DNA of 37,733 bases, taken from Flavobacteriales bacterium (GTDB taxonomy: Bacteria > Bacteroidota > Bacteroidia > Flavobacteriales > Weeksellaceae). Where the stretch lies: assembly GCA_002747105.1 (NCBI GenBank), contig PDSY01000023.1, positions 1 through 37,733 on the forward strand, read 5' to 3'. Below the pieces are notes generated by a model that worked only from the letters and a program-made list of their open reading frames with translations, searched no databases and was not told the origin of the DNA. A program made the position numbers and the translations under genes. Of the stretch, positions 22,765 through 33,700 are shown piece by piece (the first letter of the stretch is position 1; each line of letters opens with the position of its first letter).

Positions 22765-24216
22765 CTAACCTTTTATCTTCGCACGAAGATCTTTCACATA
22801 CTTCTTGATTTCCTTATCCATCTCAAGGAAATTTTTGATAGAGTTACAAGCATACATCACCGTAGAATGATCTTTACCTCCCATTTCCTTTCCTATTTTG
22901 GCATAAGTAGCATTCGTATATTCTTTCGCAAAAAACATTGCCAACTGTCTTGGTAAAGCGATATCTCTTTTTCTCGTTTTAGATAAAAGCTGTGCTCTTT
23001 CCACGCCGAAATAATCACAAACCACCTCTTGAATGTACTCAATATCAATCTTTTTCTTTTTAGAATTAGAAATTTTACTGATGGTTTCCTTTAATAGACC
23101 GATAGTTAAATCAGACTTATAAACAGTAGAATAAGCGATTACAGAGTTAATAACCCCTATTAAATCTCTAACACTAGATTGTACTTCGGATGCTAAAAAA
23201 TCAAGCATATCATCAGGTAATTGAATACCATCTCTACTTAATTTATCTACGATAATTTTTCTTCGAGTATCTAAATCTGGACTTTTAATCTCAGCTGTCA
23301 ATCCCCACTTAAATCGAGAAACGATACGCTCTTGAATATCCATTATATCAACAGGAGCTCTATCCGAGGTTAATATAATTTGTTTTCCATTTTGGTGTAA
23401 AAAGTCAAAAATATGGAAAAAGGTATTCTGCGTGGCCGTCTTTCCTGATAAAAATTGAATATCATCCATTATCAAAACATCTATGGATTGATAAAAATTC
23501 ATAAATTCGGTTTGTTTATGGGATTTCGCCGCAGATACAAATTGCTGAATAAACTTCTCAGAAGACAAATAAAGCACTACCTTATCTGGAAATAAATCTT
23601 TCACTCTCAATCCAATAGCATGACCCAAATGCGTTTTCCCTACCCCATAACCACCATGTATAAACATCGGGTTAAAAGCCGTGGAACCTGGTCTTTCTGC
23701 AATAGACTTCGCTACGGTAGAAGCAAATTTATTACTTTCTCCTTCCACATAATTATCAAAAGAAAAGTCTGCTTTTAAATTTGACTGAATTTCCTGCTTA
23801 GGAATTCCTGGTAAAACAAAAGGATTAACCACTCCTTTGGGTACCTTCTTGGTCATTACCCTTTGCACTTTTGGCTCAATGGTAGATTTCCCTTTTTGTT
23901 GATGAACCGTAGGGTTTTTAGTAGAAGGGTTATTTTTTAAAACCGAATACCACAATTTAACACCTTTCCCAATGTACTTTTTAAGTGCAGCGGAAAGCAA
24001 AGACAAATAATTGTCTTCGATATATTCCTTATAGAAATCACTTGGAACCAATAATGTAAGATTGTTATCCACCAAACTTATAGGGCGAACTTTATCAAAC
24101 AATAAATCGAAAGAGTTTTCTAATTTTTTAAGGTCGGAATTATCTTCGGTTGCATTAAGGTTGTCCCTCATAAACTGAAGACAGTTTTTCCAAATATGTA
24201 TTAATTTTTCATTCAT
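22765..24216 (-). CDS. dnaA: Chromosomal replication initiator DnaA
   Basis: A 483-residue AAA+ initiator that binds oriC and opens it. Domain I is ~1-95, followed by a linker to ~150. Domain III has Walker A GGYGVGKTH (188-196) and Walker B with Asp251-Asp252 in LIMDDIQFL. Domain IV, at the C terminus, has the DNA-binding segment ALPRQLAMFFAKEYTNATYAKIG followed by the signature KDHSTVMYA. Length is normal. I see no cluster of DnaA boxes within or beside the gene, so the origin is not evident here. It is divergent from the thioesterase gene and convergent with HU. Confidence 0.98.
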   Translation of the reverse strand: MNEKLIHIWKNCLQFMRDNLNATEDNSDLKKLENSFDLLFDKVRPISLVDNNLTLLVPSDFYKEYIEDNYLSLLSAALKKYIGKGVKLWYSVLKNNPSTKNPTVHQQKGKSTIEPKVQRVMTKKVPKGVVNPFVLPGIPKQEIQSNLKADFSFDNYVEGESNKFASTVAKSIAERPGSTAFNPMFIHGGYGVGKTHLGHAIGLRVKDLFPDKVVLYLSSEKFIQQFVSAAKSHKQTEFMNFYQSIDVLIMDDIQFLSGKTATQNTFFHIFDFLHQNGKQIILTSDRAPVDIMDIQERIVSRFKWGLTAEIKSPDLDTRRKIIVDKLSRDGIQLPDDMLDFLASEVQSSVRDLIGVINSVIAYSTVYKSDLTIGLLKETISKISNSKKKKIDIEYIQEVVCDYFGVERAQLLSKTRKRDIALPRQLAMFFAKEYTNATYAKIGKEMGGKDHSTVMYACNSIKNFLEMDKEIKKYVKDLRAKIKG

Positions 24217-24319
24217 TTTTTGGTTAAAATTTACCTTAGTAGACCTGTTTTTTCTTGCACCACAAAGATGACAAATATTTTTTTCAAAAAAAAATTTTTT
24301 TCTCTTGATTATTTTAAAA

Positions 24320-24327
24320 TATATTTG
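24320..24327 (+). promoter_or_regulatory. -7 box of thioesterase gene
   Basis: TATATTTG fully matches TAnnTTTG, 24 bases before the ATG at 24352. It also supports that ATG over earlier in-frame starts, which lie upstream of the promoter. Confidence 0.55.
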
Positions 24328-24351
24328 TATGTATTAAAGAAAGAAATAAAG

Positions 24352-24768
24352 ATGATAACAACAACACATTCATTACGAGTTCGTTACGCAGAAACAGACG
24401 CTATGAACTACGTTTATTACGGGAACTATGCCACCTATTTTGAAGTAGGTAGAGTAGAGCTATTCAGGGAGTTAGGTATGTCTTATAGCGAGATAGAAAA
24501 GCGTGGAATTTTGCTTCCTGTTTCCGAATATAAAATCAAATATTTAAAACCTGCTTTCTATGACGAACTTTTAGAAATAAAAACAAGCATTAAGAAAAAA
24601 CCAGGTGTTAAAATTGAATTCGAATATGAAATTTTCAATAGCAAAAAAGAGAAAATCACCACTGCTAGTACAACACTTTTTTTCTTGGATGAAAAATCAC
24701 AAAAAATTATCCGCTGTCCAGATTTTTTAATGAAACTAATAGATGAAAAATGGACGACAAGCGATTAA
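24352..24768 (+). CDS. Acyl-CoA thioesterase, YbgC/4-hydroxybenzoyl-CoA thioesterase family
   Basis: A 138-residue hot-dog fold thioesterase. The family's catalytic segment is near the N terminus: RVRYAETDAMNYVYYGNYATYFE, with catalytic-type Asp16 and the YGNY turn, followed by the ExxR-type helix EVGRVELFRELG. Such enzymes hydrolyse acyl-CoA or acyl-ACP thioesters in the cytoplasm; the substrate cannot be read from sequence. The ATG at 24352 gives the normal family N terminus, while the open frame continues upstream through promoter and A/T-rich sequence. It is a single gene between dnaA and the Bat genes. Confidence 0.9.
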   Translation: MITTTHSLRVRYAETDAMNYVYYGNYATYFEVGRVELFRELGMSYSEIEKRGILLPVSEYKIKYLKPAFYDELLEIKTSIKKKPGVKIEFEYEIFNSKKEKITTASTTLFFLDEKSQKIIRCPDFLMKLIDEKWTTSD

Positions 24769-24770
24769 TC

Positions 24771-24786
24771 ATTTTCGAGTGAAAAT
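24771..24786. terminator. Small hairpin between convergent genes
   Basis: ATTTTC (24771-24776) and GAAAAT (24781-24786) with a 4-base loop, between the thioesterase and BatB stops. Too short to be sure of terminator function. Confidence 0.25.
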
Positions 24787-24799
24787 ATCAGGTGTAATA

Positions 24800-25807
24800 T
24801 TATATATTCAAATCCTTTTTAGGATTGAAAAAATAAATGACAAAAAACAATAATAAAGCCACTCCAAGGAAATATTGGTAATAATGTTCACTATTTTTGG
24901 CATCTATCATGATTTCCGAAGAAGAACCTCCCCTAGCCAAATTATTGATAATCTGATTGGTTGTTGGCTCCAAATCCGTTGCATTAATGAATGTTCCTCC
25001 TGTCTTTTGAGCCAAATCTTTCAAAGCATTGGTCTGTTTTTTGGTGATAACCACCTCGCCACTTCTATCGGACTTATAGCCCATAAATTGCCCATAAACA
25101 TACTGCGGAATAGGTGCTCCCTCCAAAGTACCTACCCCAACGGATGTAATTTCTATCCCTTCATTTTGAGCCAAATCAATGGCTTTTTCATCATTACCTT
25201 CATTATCTTCTCCATCACTAATCAAAATCACCTTTCGAGAGCCTTTCCCCACATTCTTGAACTTTTGCACCGCAATTTTCATCGCTTCCAAAAAATCGGT
25301 TCCTTGATTTTTAATAATGGAAGTTTCTATTCCGTTCAAATATGTTTCAATAGCGTTATAATCGGTCGTTAAAGGCATAATGGAAACCGCATTTCCTGCA
25401 AAAACAACCACTCCTACTCTATCATTCTGCATTTTGAACATGGTATGAATCATAATATTTTTAGCTTCTACCAATCGGTTGGGTTTAATATCCTCGGCAT
25501 TCATAGAATTAGAAACATCTAATAAAAAAATAACTTGATTCATCTTCTGCTTGACCTTAATTTTTTCTCCGCCCCTTAGTACATCTACAAAAGCAAAAAT
25601 TAGAAATAAAATCGCCAAAAAATACAATACAGTAAAAACCTTTGAAAAAACAGACTGCTTTTCAAATAGCGTTTCTTGAAATCGTTCTTCTGCAAAAATT
25701 GTTCTTCTCGCTTTCAACCATTTTAAATAATGCAACAACGCAAAACCTAAAATGGGTAATACGATTACCAAACCAAAATATTGATATTCTCCTATATGCC
25801 AATCCAT
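24800..25807 (-). CDS. BatB-like VWA domain membrane protein
   Basis: A 335-residue inner-membrane protein: two helices near the N terminus (~10-28 and ~57-75), a von Willebrand A domain (~90-290) facing the periplasm or cytoplasm side between helices, and a C-terminal helix (~310-328). The metal-site motif DxSxS is complete (DVSNS, 97-101), as are the later Thr (PLTTDYNA) and Asp (ISDGEDNEG) segments. Bat proteins were named for aerotolerance in Bacteroides and act with MoxR ATPases; their mechanism is unclear. Its ATG overlaps the BatA stop by one base (TAATG). No BatC or BatE TPR gene follows. Confidence 0.88.
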   Translation of the reverse strand: MDWHIGEYQYFGLVIVLPILGFALLHYLKWLKARRTIFAEERFQETLFEKQSVFSKVFTVLYFLAILFLIFAFVDVLRGGEKIKVKQKMNQVIFLLDVSNSMNAEDIKPNRLVEAKNIMIHTMFKMQNDRVGVVVFAGNAVSIMPLTTDYNAIETYLNGIETSIIKNQGTDFLEAMKIAVQKFKNVGKGSRKVILISDGEDNEGNDEKAIDLAQNEGIEITSVGVGTLEGAPIPQYVYGQFMGYKSDRSGEVVITKKQTNALKDLAQKTGGTFINATDLEPTTNQIINNLARGGSSSEIMIDAKNSEHYYQYFLGVALLLFFVIYFFNPKKDLNI

Positions 25808-26808
25808 TACTTCATTATTTTAAAAATCACCCAACGCATTAATGCATCAATTACTAAAAACAATAATGCTATCCACAAAAATAACCTAAAATATTCTTGA
25901 TAATTATAGATTTTATTGGATTTCACATTGGATTTCTCCAACTGATTAATCTCGTTATAAACCTCTTCCAAAACTTCATTAGAAGTCGCTCGAAAATACT
26001 GTCCACCTGTAATTTCGGCAATTTCTTTTAAGGTATTTTCATCAATTTGTACTTCTACTTCTCTGAACCTTAAATCTCCAAAAATATCAGTTCCAATAGG
26101 CATTAGAGCCATTCCGTCCGTTCCTATTCCAATGGTATAGACCTTAATATCGTTATCTTTTGCCAATTGAGCTCCGATTTGTGGTGAAATCACATTATGA
26201 ATCGTATCCACTCCATCGGTCATTAAAATAATAATTTTCGATTTAGCTTTACTCGCTTTCAAGTGCTTTACTGCAACGGAAAGCCCTTCACCAATTGCCG
26301 TTCCCGACTGTAACTCCATTGGATTGAGCAACCCCAATTCCTCAATAATTACCTGATGATCATACGTTACAGGCACTTTCGTGAAAGCTTCTCCAGAATA
26401 TGCCACCAAACCAATTCTATCGTTTGGTCTTTTGTCCACAAATCGTTTGGCAATATTTTTAAGTGCCGTTAATCTATCAGGTTCTAAATCCCTTGACAGC
26501 ATACTTAAAGAGACATCCACCGTTAAAATAATATCTACTCCCTTGGTCTCGTCCTGTTCCTGAGAAACGCTGTAGGTGCGTGGTCTTGACATCGCTAAAA
26601 TAAGAGCAGAAAGGATAATATACTTAGTGAGTTTCAAAAAAACTACCACCCAATTCATCCATTTATTTTGTTTCATATTGGAAATACTTGGCACTAAAAC
26701 TCCCTTGCTTTTTTTCTTCCTAAAATCCATTATCAGTAACGGAATCAGCAATAAAAAAAGCAATAAAAACAATGGACTCTGCCACTCAAAATTAAATAAG
26801 TTTTTCAT
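25807..26808 (-). CDS. BatA-like VWA domain membrane protein
   Basis: A 333-residue protein with the same layout as its downstream neighbour: two N-terminal helices (~12-28, 52-73), a VWA domain (~90-290) and a C-terminal helix (~308-328). The metal-site motif is DVSLS at 98-102, with supporting segments VTYDHQ and MTDGVDT. Sequence similarity to the next gene suggests an ancient duplication. Both its start and stop form one-base TAATG overlaps with neighbours, so the BatD-like, BatA and BatB proteins are probably made in equal amounts. Confidence 0.88.
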   Translation of the reverse strand: MKNLFNFEWQSPLFLLLFLLLIPLLIMDFRKKKSKGVLVPSISNMKQNKWMNWVVVFLKLTKYIILSALILAMSRPRTYSVSQEQDETKGVDIILTVDVSLSMLSRDLEPDRLTALKNIAKRFVDKRPNDRIGLVAYSGEAFTKVPVTYDHQVIIEELGLLNPMELQSGTAIGEGLSVAVKHLKASKAKSKIIILMTDGVDTIHNVISPQIGAQLAKDNDIKVYTIGIGTDGMALMPIGTDIFGDLRFREVEVQIDENTLKEIAEITGGQYFRATSNEVLEEVYNEINQLEKSNVKSNKIYNYQEYFRLFLWIALLFLVIDALMRWVIFKIMK

Positions 26809-27698
26809 TATACCCCTGTTCTCAACTGTTCTAATTCTATATCTTTGGTAGAGTTTTTCACAAAAGATTTTATATCTTCTAAATCCTTTTTCATCGTGGC
26901 TTTATCAGGAAACATTTTTGCAAATTTCACTTGGTCTCCTCGCAAAATAACTTCCTCTATAACCTGTTCGTTTTCAGAAGAAATCGTGTCCGTTTCTTTC
27001 ATTAAATGAATTAAATCGTCTGTCAATAAAACATCCGCAGGAATCCGATATTGCTCAGTAACAAAATTTCTCGTAATATCTACCAACTCCACATAAAAAG
27101 CACGAAAATTCTCGTTTTCAATATACTTTTTCTTCTGTAACGCCTTTAATAATTTTAAAGTTTTATTGGTCTTTTCTTTGGGAGAATCCTTATCTCTTTT
27201 AAAATATTTGACTATCCCAATCAATAAAATGACCATCGCCACAAGCAACAAAAAACCTAAGACATAAAATTTATACAACTCCCAATAATCTCGCCACCCC
27301 AAACTGACCTGCTTATTGTTCATAATGTCATTTAATTGGTCATCTTGCACAGGATTGACCACCGTAACTTGATAAGGAACCGTGCGATAGATTTCCTCTC
27401 CTATCTTAAATTCTAATTCAGGAATATCAAATGTTCCCTCTTCATATATGGCAAATCTAATCTCTCGATAATACTCATTTGATGTTTGAGCAATGCTATC
27501 TTTCTCTTCTTCAAAGTGAAAAGGTAAAAGTTCATTTTTTCCTTTAGCATCTATTTGCTGACCTTTCAGATTGCTTACTTTAATCTTAAAGGTGGTTAGT
27601 TCGCCCAAATCAATCGTATTCTTTTCTAACACAGAACTCAACTGCTGTGCCGAGAAAAAATGACTCATTAAGAGTACAATAAAAATGTATTTCTTCAT
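26808..27698 (-). CDS. BatD-like single-pass membrane protein
   Basis: A 296-residue protein with a signal peptide (~1-18, ending FFSAQ), an extracytoplasmic beta-rich domain (~19-135), one membrane helix (~147-167) and a cytoplasmic helical domain (~180-296). The layout is that of the short proteins found between MoxR/DUF58 and VWA genes (BatD or DUF4381-like); the exact family is not certain. The outer domain resembles a protein-protein interaction fold with EEGTFDIPELEFKIGE. It lies 32 bases after sprA and overlaps the batA start by one base, so it is translationally coupled to the VWA pair. Confidence 0.7.
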   Translation of the reverse strand: MKKYIFIVLLMSHFFSAQQLSSVLEKNTIDLGELTTFKIKVSNLKGQQIDAKGKNELLPFHFEEEKDSIAQTSNEYYREIRFAIYEEGTFDIPELEFKIGEEIYRTVPYQVTVVNPVQDDQLNDIMNNKQVSLGWRDYWELYKFYVLGFLLLVAMVILLIGIVKYFKRDKDSPKEKTNKTLKLLKALQKKKYIENENFRAFYVELVDITRNFVTEQYRIPADVLLTDDLIHLMKETDTISSENEQVIEEVILRGDQVKFAKMFPDKATMKKDLEDIKSFVKNSTKDIELEQLRTGV

Positions 27699-27730
27699 TC
27701 AACTTCTGCTTTATACATTAAAACGCTTCC

Positions 27731-30700
27731 TTAAAAACCTCCTTCATCAAAAGTAAATGTGGCAGAAATCCCTGCTCTAATCGTCGATAATGGAAATGCC
27801 GTAGAAATCTTATATTTAGACATCATTTGATTATAGAAAAAGCGTAAATTCAAGTTTTTATTCAAATTATAATCGGCTGATAATTTAATATTCAAAATTC
27901 TTTGTCCTCCTGTAACTTGAGAGTTATCTAACAAAATATTAGAAATCTTGGTTTTATTATCCCTCAACGAGAAATCTGCTCTTACATTTAGCCCTTCTTG
28001 CATTCCTTCTGGTAAACTTCTTCTTCGTCTATATCTTCCCAATCTAAAATTCTTGAAAAGATAACCAAAACCTACCACATATTCGGAACTTTCGTCTTCG
28101 GTTAAACTATGATTGACCAAGCCTAACATATATGTTCTATTCTTGTTATACTGAGCCTTGAACTGTAAATTGTTTCTCATCGTTAAATTCAATCCGATTA
28201 ATGGAGAAAAAGACTCTACATAACCCACCTGTGCAAAAGTAAACGGATTATAAAAATCACCATTCACATCTTTGGCATTCGGTGTATTATAATAATCTAT
28301 ACTCGATTGAATACCTGCCATTGTGTAAGTAGCATTATAACCATGTGTAATATCCACCTTGGTAAACTGACCACTAATCATAGGAATATTTTTAAGTCCA
28401 GAATACACCACTCGCCAATTAGGAAATGGGAATTTTGCTTTTTTAGCATTTTTCAACTGACCTACATTCCTACCTTCTACCGCTGACCTAAATGCTGGTA
28501 TCAATACATAAGCATTGGCAACGCTATGCCCTTCCGTATAACCATTAGCATCTACCGTTCCGCCCATCTGTTGAGAAATCTGCTTGGTATTTTCGACCAT
28601 TTTTCGGTAAATATCACCTCCACCGAAAGCCGTACTGACCATTATTGCAGAATTAGAATAGGTGGTAAATTCGTTTTCAAAAGCAAAATCAAAATAAGGC
28701 GTATTAGGATTAATATCCACATTATACCCTGCTTGAGTAAGATTAGTCGTATAATTTTGCATTAGATTCAGGTCAATTCTCAAATCTCTCATCGGCTGAA
28801 TTTGAAGATTGGCATTTAGGTTCTTGGTACTGGTCTGTACATAAGCATCGGACAAATATTCGGAAGAACTAATCCAACCATTCTCTATCACTCGCCTTCT
28901 AACATCATCTTGAGAACCTAATAAAAAGCCATAAGTAGGACCGCCAATTCCTGTACCATACCCAAAGAAATTCGGTTTGGATAATAAACCTGGGAGCATC
29001 GTTCCGCTATTCTCTGTATAATCAAAATTCAGATTCTTTACCGAAGTTAAAGCATACGCCAACCTATCCAAAACTGATAATTTCGTTTTAAATTTATATT
29101 TTTTGTATCGGTATCTTTTCTTTTTCCAAGCCTTGGTATAAACGGCATTTAAAGAATCGAGTTCTTTTTTGCGTTTTGCCATTTTCACTTTTACTTTTTT
29201 CAAATAGTTTAACTTTTGAAACCATTTTTCAAAATCTACTGTTCCCGTTGCAGTCAGTGTATTGGTATTCTGTCCCACATTTCCTAAATCACCGTCTGGA
29301 CTATCCAATAAAACCGTAGAACGAGCATTCCAATTATAGGTAAAGCCATACCCCAATTCGGCAGAAATGAAATTAATAAAAGGGAAATGCTTGAATGGTA
29401 ATTTGTAATTCAGATTCACTTTATGGTTGTACAAAACAGGTCTTCCTACTTGGAACACATTTTTGAAAATAGACTGTGTATTCATGGTATTCACATCTAT
29501 TTCATCATTGAGTGTTCTGGTGGCAGAACTCACCTGCATTTTCAAAGATTTACTTAAACTAAATCCTAAATTATATTGCCAACCGAAATAAAAATTATTA
29601 TTCCTAATTACATCAAAATCACTACCCTGATTACCTGACAAAATAGCATCAATATTTCTAAACTCTAATTCGTTATAATTTCTATCCAATTCTGCTCGGA
29701 AAGAAACTTTGGTAGGAATCGGATTGAAATTAAATTCTTTCAGCCATTTCAAGTAAGGAGTAGCCTTTGTCTTTTTCTTAAGCAAAGTATAGAAAGGTCT
29801 AATGACCCAAGGTTTAAAACTATAATTATAATCAAGGTTTCCTCTTAAATATTGTCTTAAATTTCGTTTGGTATAGATATCTCTGAAATAATCATCATTA
29901 TATACCATCGTCAAAGAAAGGTTTTCTACATCATAAAATTTAGATTTTCTCTTTCTATTCGTTCGCTCTTTTCTCATATTTACAATACCTAAACTTCGTT
30001 GTCGAGTAAGCGTTCGTGCAATCTTTTTAAGTTCTTCTTTATTATTAGATTTTTCAAACTCCACATCGGTATCCAAAGGATTGTATTTTGGATCTTCAAT
30101 CGTCTGGGTATAAGAGTAATTCACTGGGATTTTAACACCTGTTTTTTCGGGTAACAATTTACCGACATTCACTGCGGTAGTAATGCTAAAACTCGATTGC
30201 GAAGATTGAGCCCTTTCGGCAGGACGAGAATTGATATTCCCAAATCCAACACTCGAATACGCTCCATTGGTATTCACGGTAGCGAAATCTCCAAGGTTAA
30301 AATTCAGATTGGCATTCCCTGCATATCCGCCTTTATTTTCGACTCCCGAAAGCCTAATTTCGTTCACCCAAAGTACAATATTTTTAGACCTTACATTACC
30401 GCCCGTACTTCGCAAACCAATCACAACGGTTTCCACATTCCCTAATGATGGTCGCCCTTTTACATAAATCTTTTTATTGGTATCGCCATACTCGCCATCG
30501 GTATATCTTTGTAAAATATTCGCAGAAGCACCGTTATCTCTTCTTAATTTTAAATCCACAAAATTTTCCAATGGCAAATTAACTTCATTTTCCGATGGCC
30601 AAATATCTGCTGCCGAAGTAGCATCCTTAGAAGTATATTTAAGCGATGCTTCATATTCGTAATAATTATCGGTTGCATCGTTACCAAAACGAATGAAAAA

Positions 30701-33700
30701 TTTGGTATTTTCATCCAAGGCAGTAGAATATTTATCAATTAAGTTTTGAGCATGAACAAATAATTTTAAGTTTTTAAATCGACGAATATCCAATGGTATT
30801 TTTTTGAAAACTCCTCGTGATTCTGAACCAGCACTTCCAAAATTAGTCACCTTCATATAGAGTGAAGCTTCATTTTGCCTTTGTACTCCTGCATTCCCCG
30901 AAAGCACCTGTCTTTCTATCCCTGGAGGAAGAACATACGGTGGTTGGTTGAGTCCATTTTCTTCCAAATTCACACTTCCTACCTCCAAATTAGAATTATC
31001 TATCAATTGCGTTCCTTCTGTCACTCCCGTTGGGAAAATATTTTTTGCATATCGTCTCCACTCGGATCTTACCAAATCAAAGGAACCAAAACGCAAAGTT
31101 GCCGTTTCCTCGAAACCTGTTAAAAGTAACCTCGCAAAACGCACATTATTTAACACCGAAACATCAGCCGTTCCTGCATGAGCAACAAAATCTGACACAG
31201 GAATTCTAAATAAATACCACTTCACATCATCTTCACTTCCGTTTTGAAATTTTGCTCTAACGGTCTTAACATCAGAAATAAAATTAAGCCCTAATTGTAA
31301 ATCATTAGGATTCAAACTGATTTCATACTGATTATACGACTCCGACTGGTCTAAATTAAAATCTCTATTCGCATCTTCCACATCAGGAGTCTGAGAGGCA
31401 ACTTCCAAAGAATTGCTCTTGGAGTTTCCTTCTGGATTTCTAAAATATCGATATCGCTGAGGTATAGAAGATGCCAAATTCCCTTGAAATTGGTCAGACA
31501 AATAGAATAAAAAGTCATCTGATGCAGGATCAACCGTATTGGTAACAGGATTGGTAAAATTAGTTCCAAATTTCGCTTGTTCCTGCGCAGAACTTAAACC
31601 ATCATACCCCACATCTTGTAATTTTCGCTCCTCTCCTTCGGTGGCAAAAGCATACAATACAGGTGGTTGCTCTGGCTGAACACCCAAATTAGAAGTCGTT
31701 GTATTAGAAGGATTAGACGGCGTTGATAATCCATTTTCATACTGCATTTTTCCATCTTTGAGTACATCTTCCGAAACATTTCCTAATTGCAATAAAATCT
31801 TCGCATTGTCGCCTATATTGTTATCATCAGCATAAGGATCCATTAACCAAAATTCAACATATTCAATATTAGAATTGGTAAAATTGGAAACATTAATCGG
31901 TCGCATCATTCCTGCCCATCTATTTTGTGGAAGTTCGGTATTTTGGTTGAAATTATAAGGACCTCTTTCCTCTGGATAATAGGTAATATCTAATGTATTG
32001 GTATAAACTTCATTTCCTGCAACGAGATCTCTATTATTGTAAATCTCGGTCATTTTCACCCTTCTTGAAGCGTGATTAGAAACCGACTGAGTATCTATTC
32101 CGTTAGGCTGATTACCACCTACCTTCCAAAATCTCGGGTCAATATTATACCAAGATAAAAGCCCTCTACCGTCTCCATTATTAATGTCATCATTTTGTCC
32201 TGCTCCTGCAAAAACAGGATTATTTTGGTTTTTCTCTGGTTTAGATGCCAAAGACCAAGCCATTGGTTCTTTCAAAGATATTTTAGAGGTAGTTTGTTCA
32301 AAATCATCTACATAAGACTGATTATCCGCTGCACTATTTAACCCTGGCATTAGATATGCTGCCTCCATTTTAAAGTCAACATTAGAAGGAGCTTCGGTTT
32401 TAATGAGTGGTAAATTATCGGTAAGTCTCGTTAGGAATGGAACTTCATTATTGTACATTAAATTCACTCCAAACATGGTATTATTCACCGATTCTTGACC
32501 AAAGTTCACTTTTTGTGTCAGAGGAACTTCGGAATAATTAACTACTGTTCCTGCGAGCATTAGGTGGTCATTGACTTGTCGCTCTAAATTCAGTCCGAGG
32601 TATCTTTTTCTTTGGGTATTGAAATTCATTTGATTTTCCAAAGAAACATTAATCGTCTGCCCCGAAGCTTTGATTTGTTCATTGATGATTTTCACCTGAC
32701 CTAATACATAATCCACGGTATAATCGATCCCTTCCTGCAACTGAACGCCATTTGCGGTTACCTTTACCGAACCTTCGGGGATATTAATCGCTCCCAAAGA
32801 AATACCTTCTCCTTGTGAACCTTTATATCGTCCTTCGATGGTATATCGTTGAGAAAGGTTACTTTGTTCGGCAACTTGTTTTTGCTGGGTGTATAAATCG
32901 GTATAGACATATTGTGGGTCGTTCGTTCCCAAAACACTTGCCATATAACTACCAAAAGGCTGAACTTTCGTAAAGATAACCACTCCTTGCTGAGCTCTTA
33001 CGGTAATCCCTTCTACGAAATCAAAAACACCATCTCCCGTTGCTCCTCCATTGGTTTGCAAATCGCCATTCATATTCAACCTATCCCAGTTGAGTAATTT
33101 CAATAAATTGGTCTCCTGTACAGGTGTATTGGGTAAATAATTAACCTTTCCTCCTGTTTGTGGATCTCGATAATAAACATTCAAAATAAAACCATCTCGC
33201 TCTACTTCATAAGCATCTAATGAATAAATATTTTTCATCATCAAATCCCACATCGGAGAAGTGGTCTTAACATTGGTATTCGGTTTCAAAAGTTTAGTGA
33301 TTAAAACAGGACTTTCCTCCGAAAACTCTCCTACCTTATAGACCGTACTCGAACCATTAACCGTATAAGAATACGCCACGGCTAATAACTGATTGTCATT
33401 GAGTTTTTGGTTCAAAGAAATATACCCTAATCGACTATCAAAACTATATTCATTGGAAGCCAATCGTTTGGCTTTTCTATTAAAAATAAATTGCTCTCCA
33501 TCTACATAAGTTTCGTTGACACCATTGGCATTAGGGAAACTTTGCCCATTAATGGTATTATAAGTGGTCGTGGCATCTCTCAAAGGCGTTCCTAAACCAT
33601 TGATAGATTGATATAAATTATTTTGATTATTACTCGGAAACCCCGTAGTTCCCTCTCCTAAATCTCTAATTCCAATGATACTTTTTTGGTAAGCCAAATT

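Noticed and set aside
24065..24073. TTATCCACC, one base from the DnaA box
   Set aside because: A single near match inside dnaA coding sequence, with no cluster of boxes or AT-rich unwinding region around it. It does not support an origin here.
30197..30467. Open frames on the plus strand opposite sprA
   Set aside because: No start context, no promoter and no recognisable protein features; they mirror the codon pattern of sprA.
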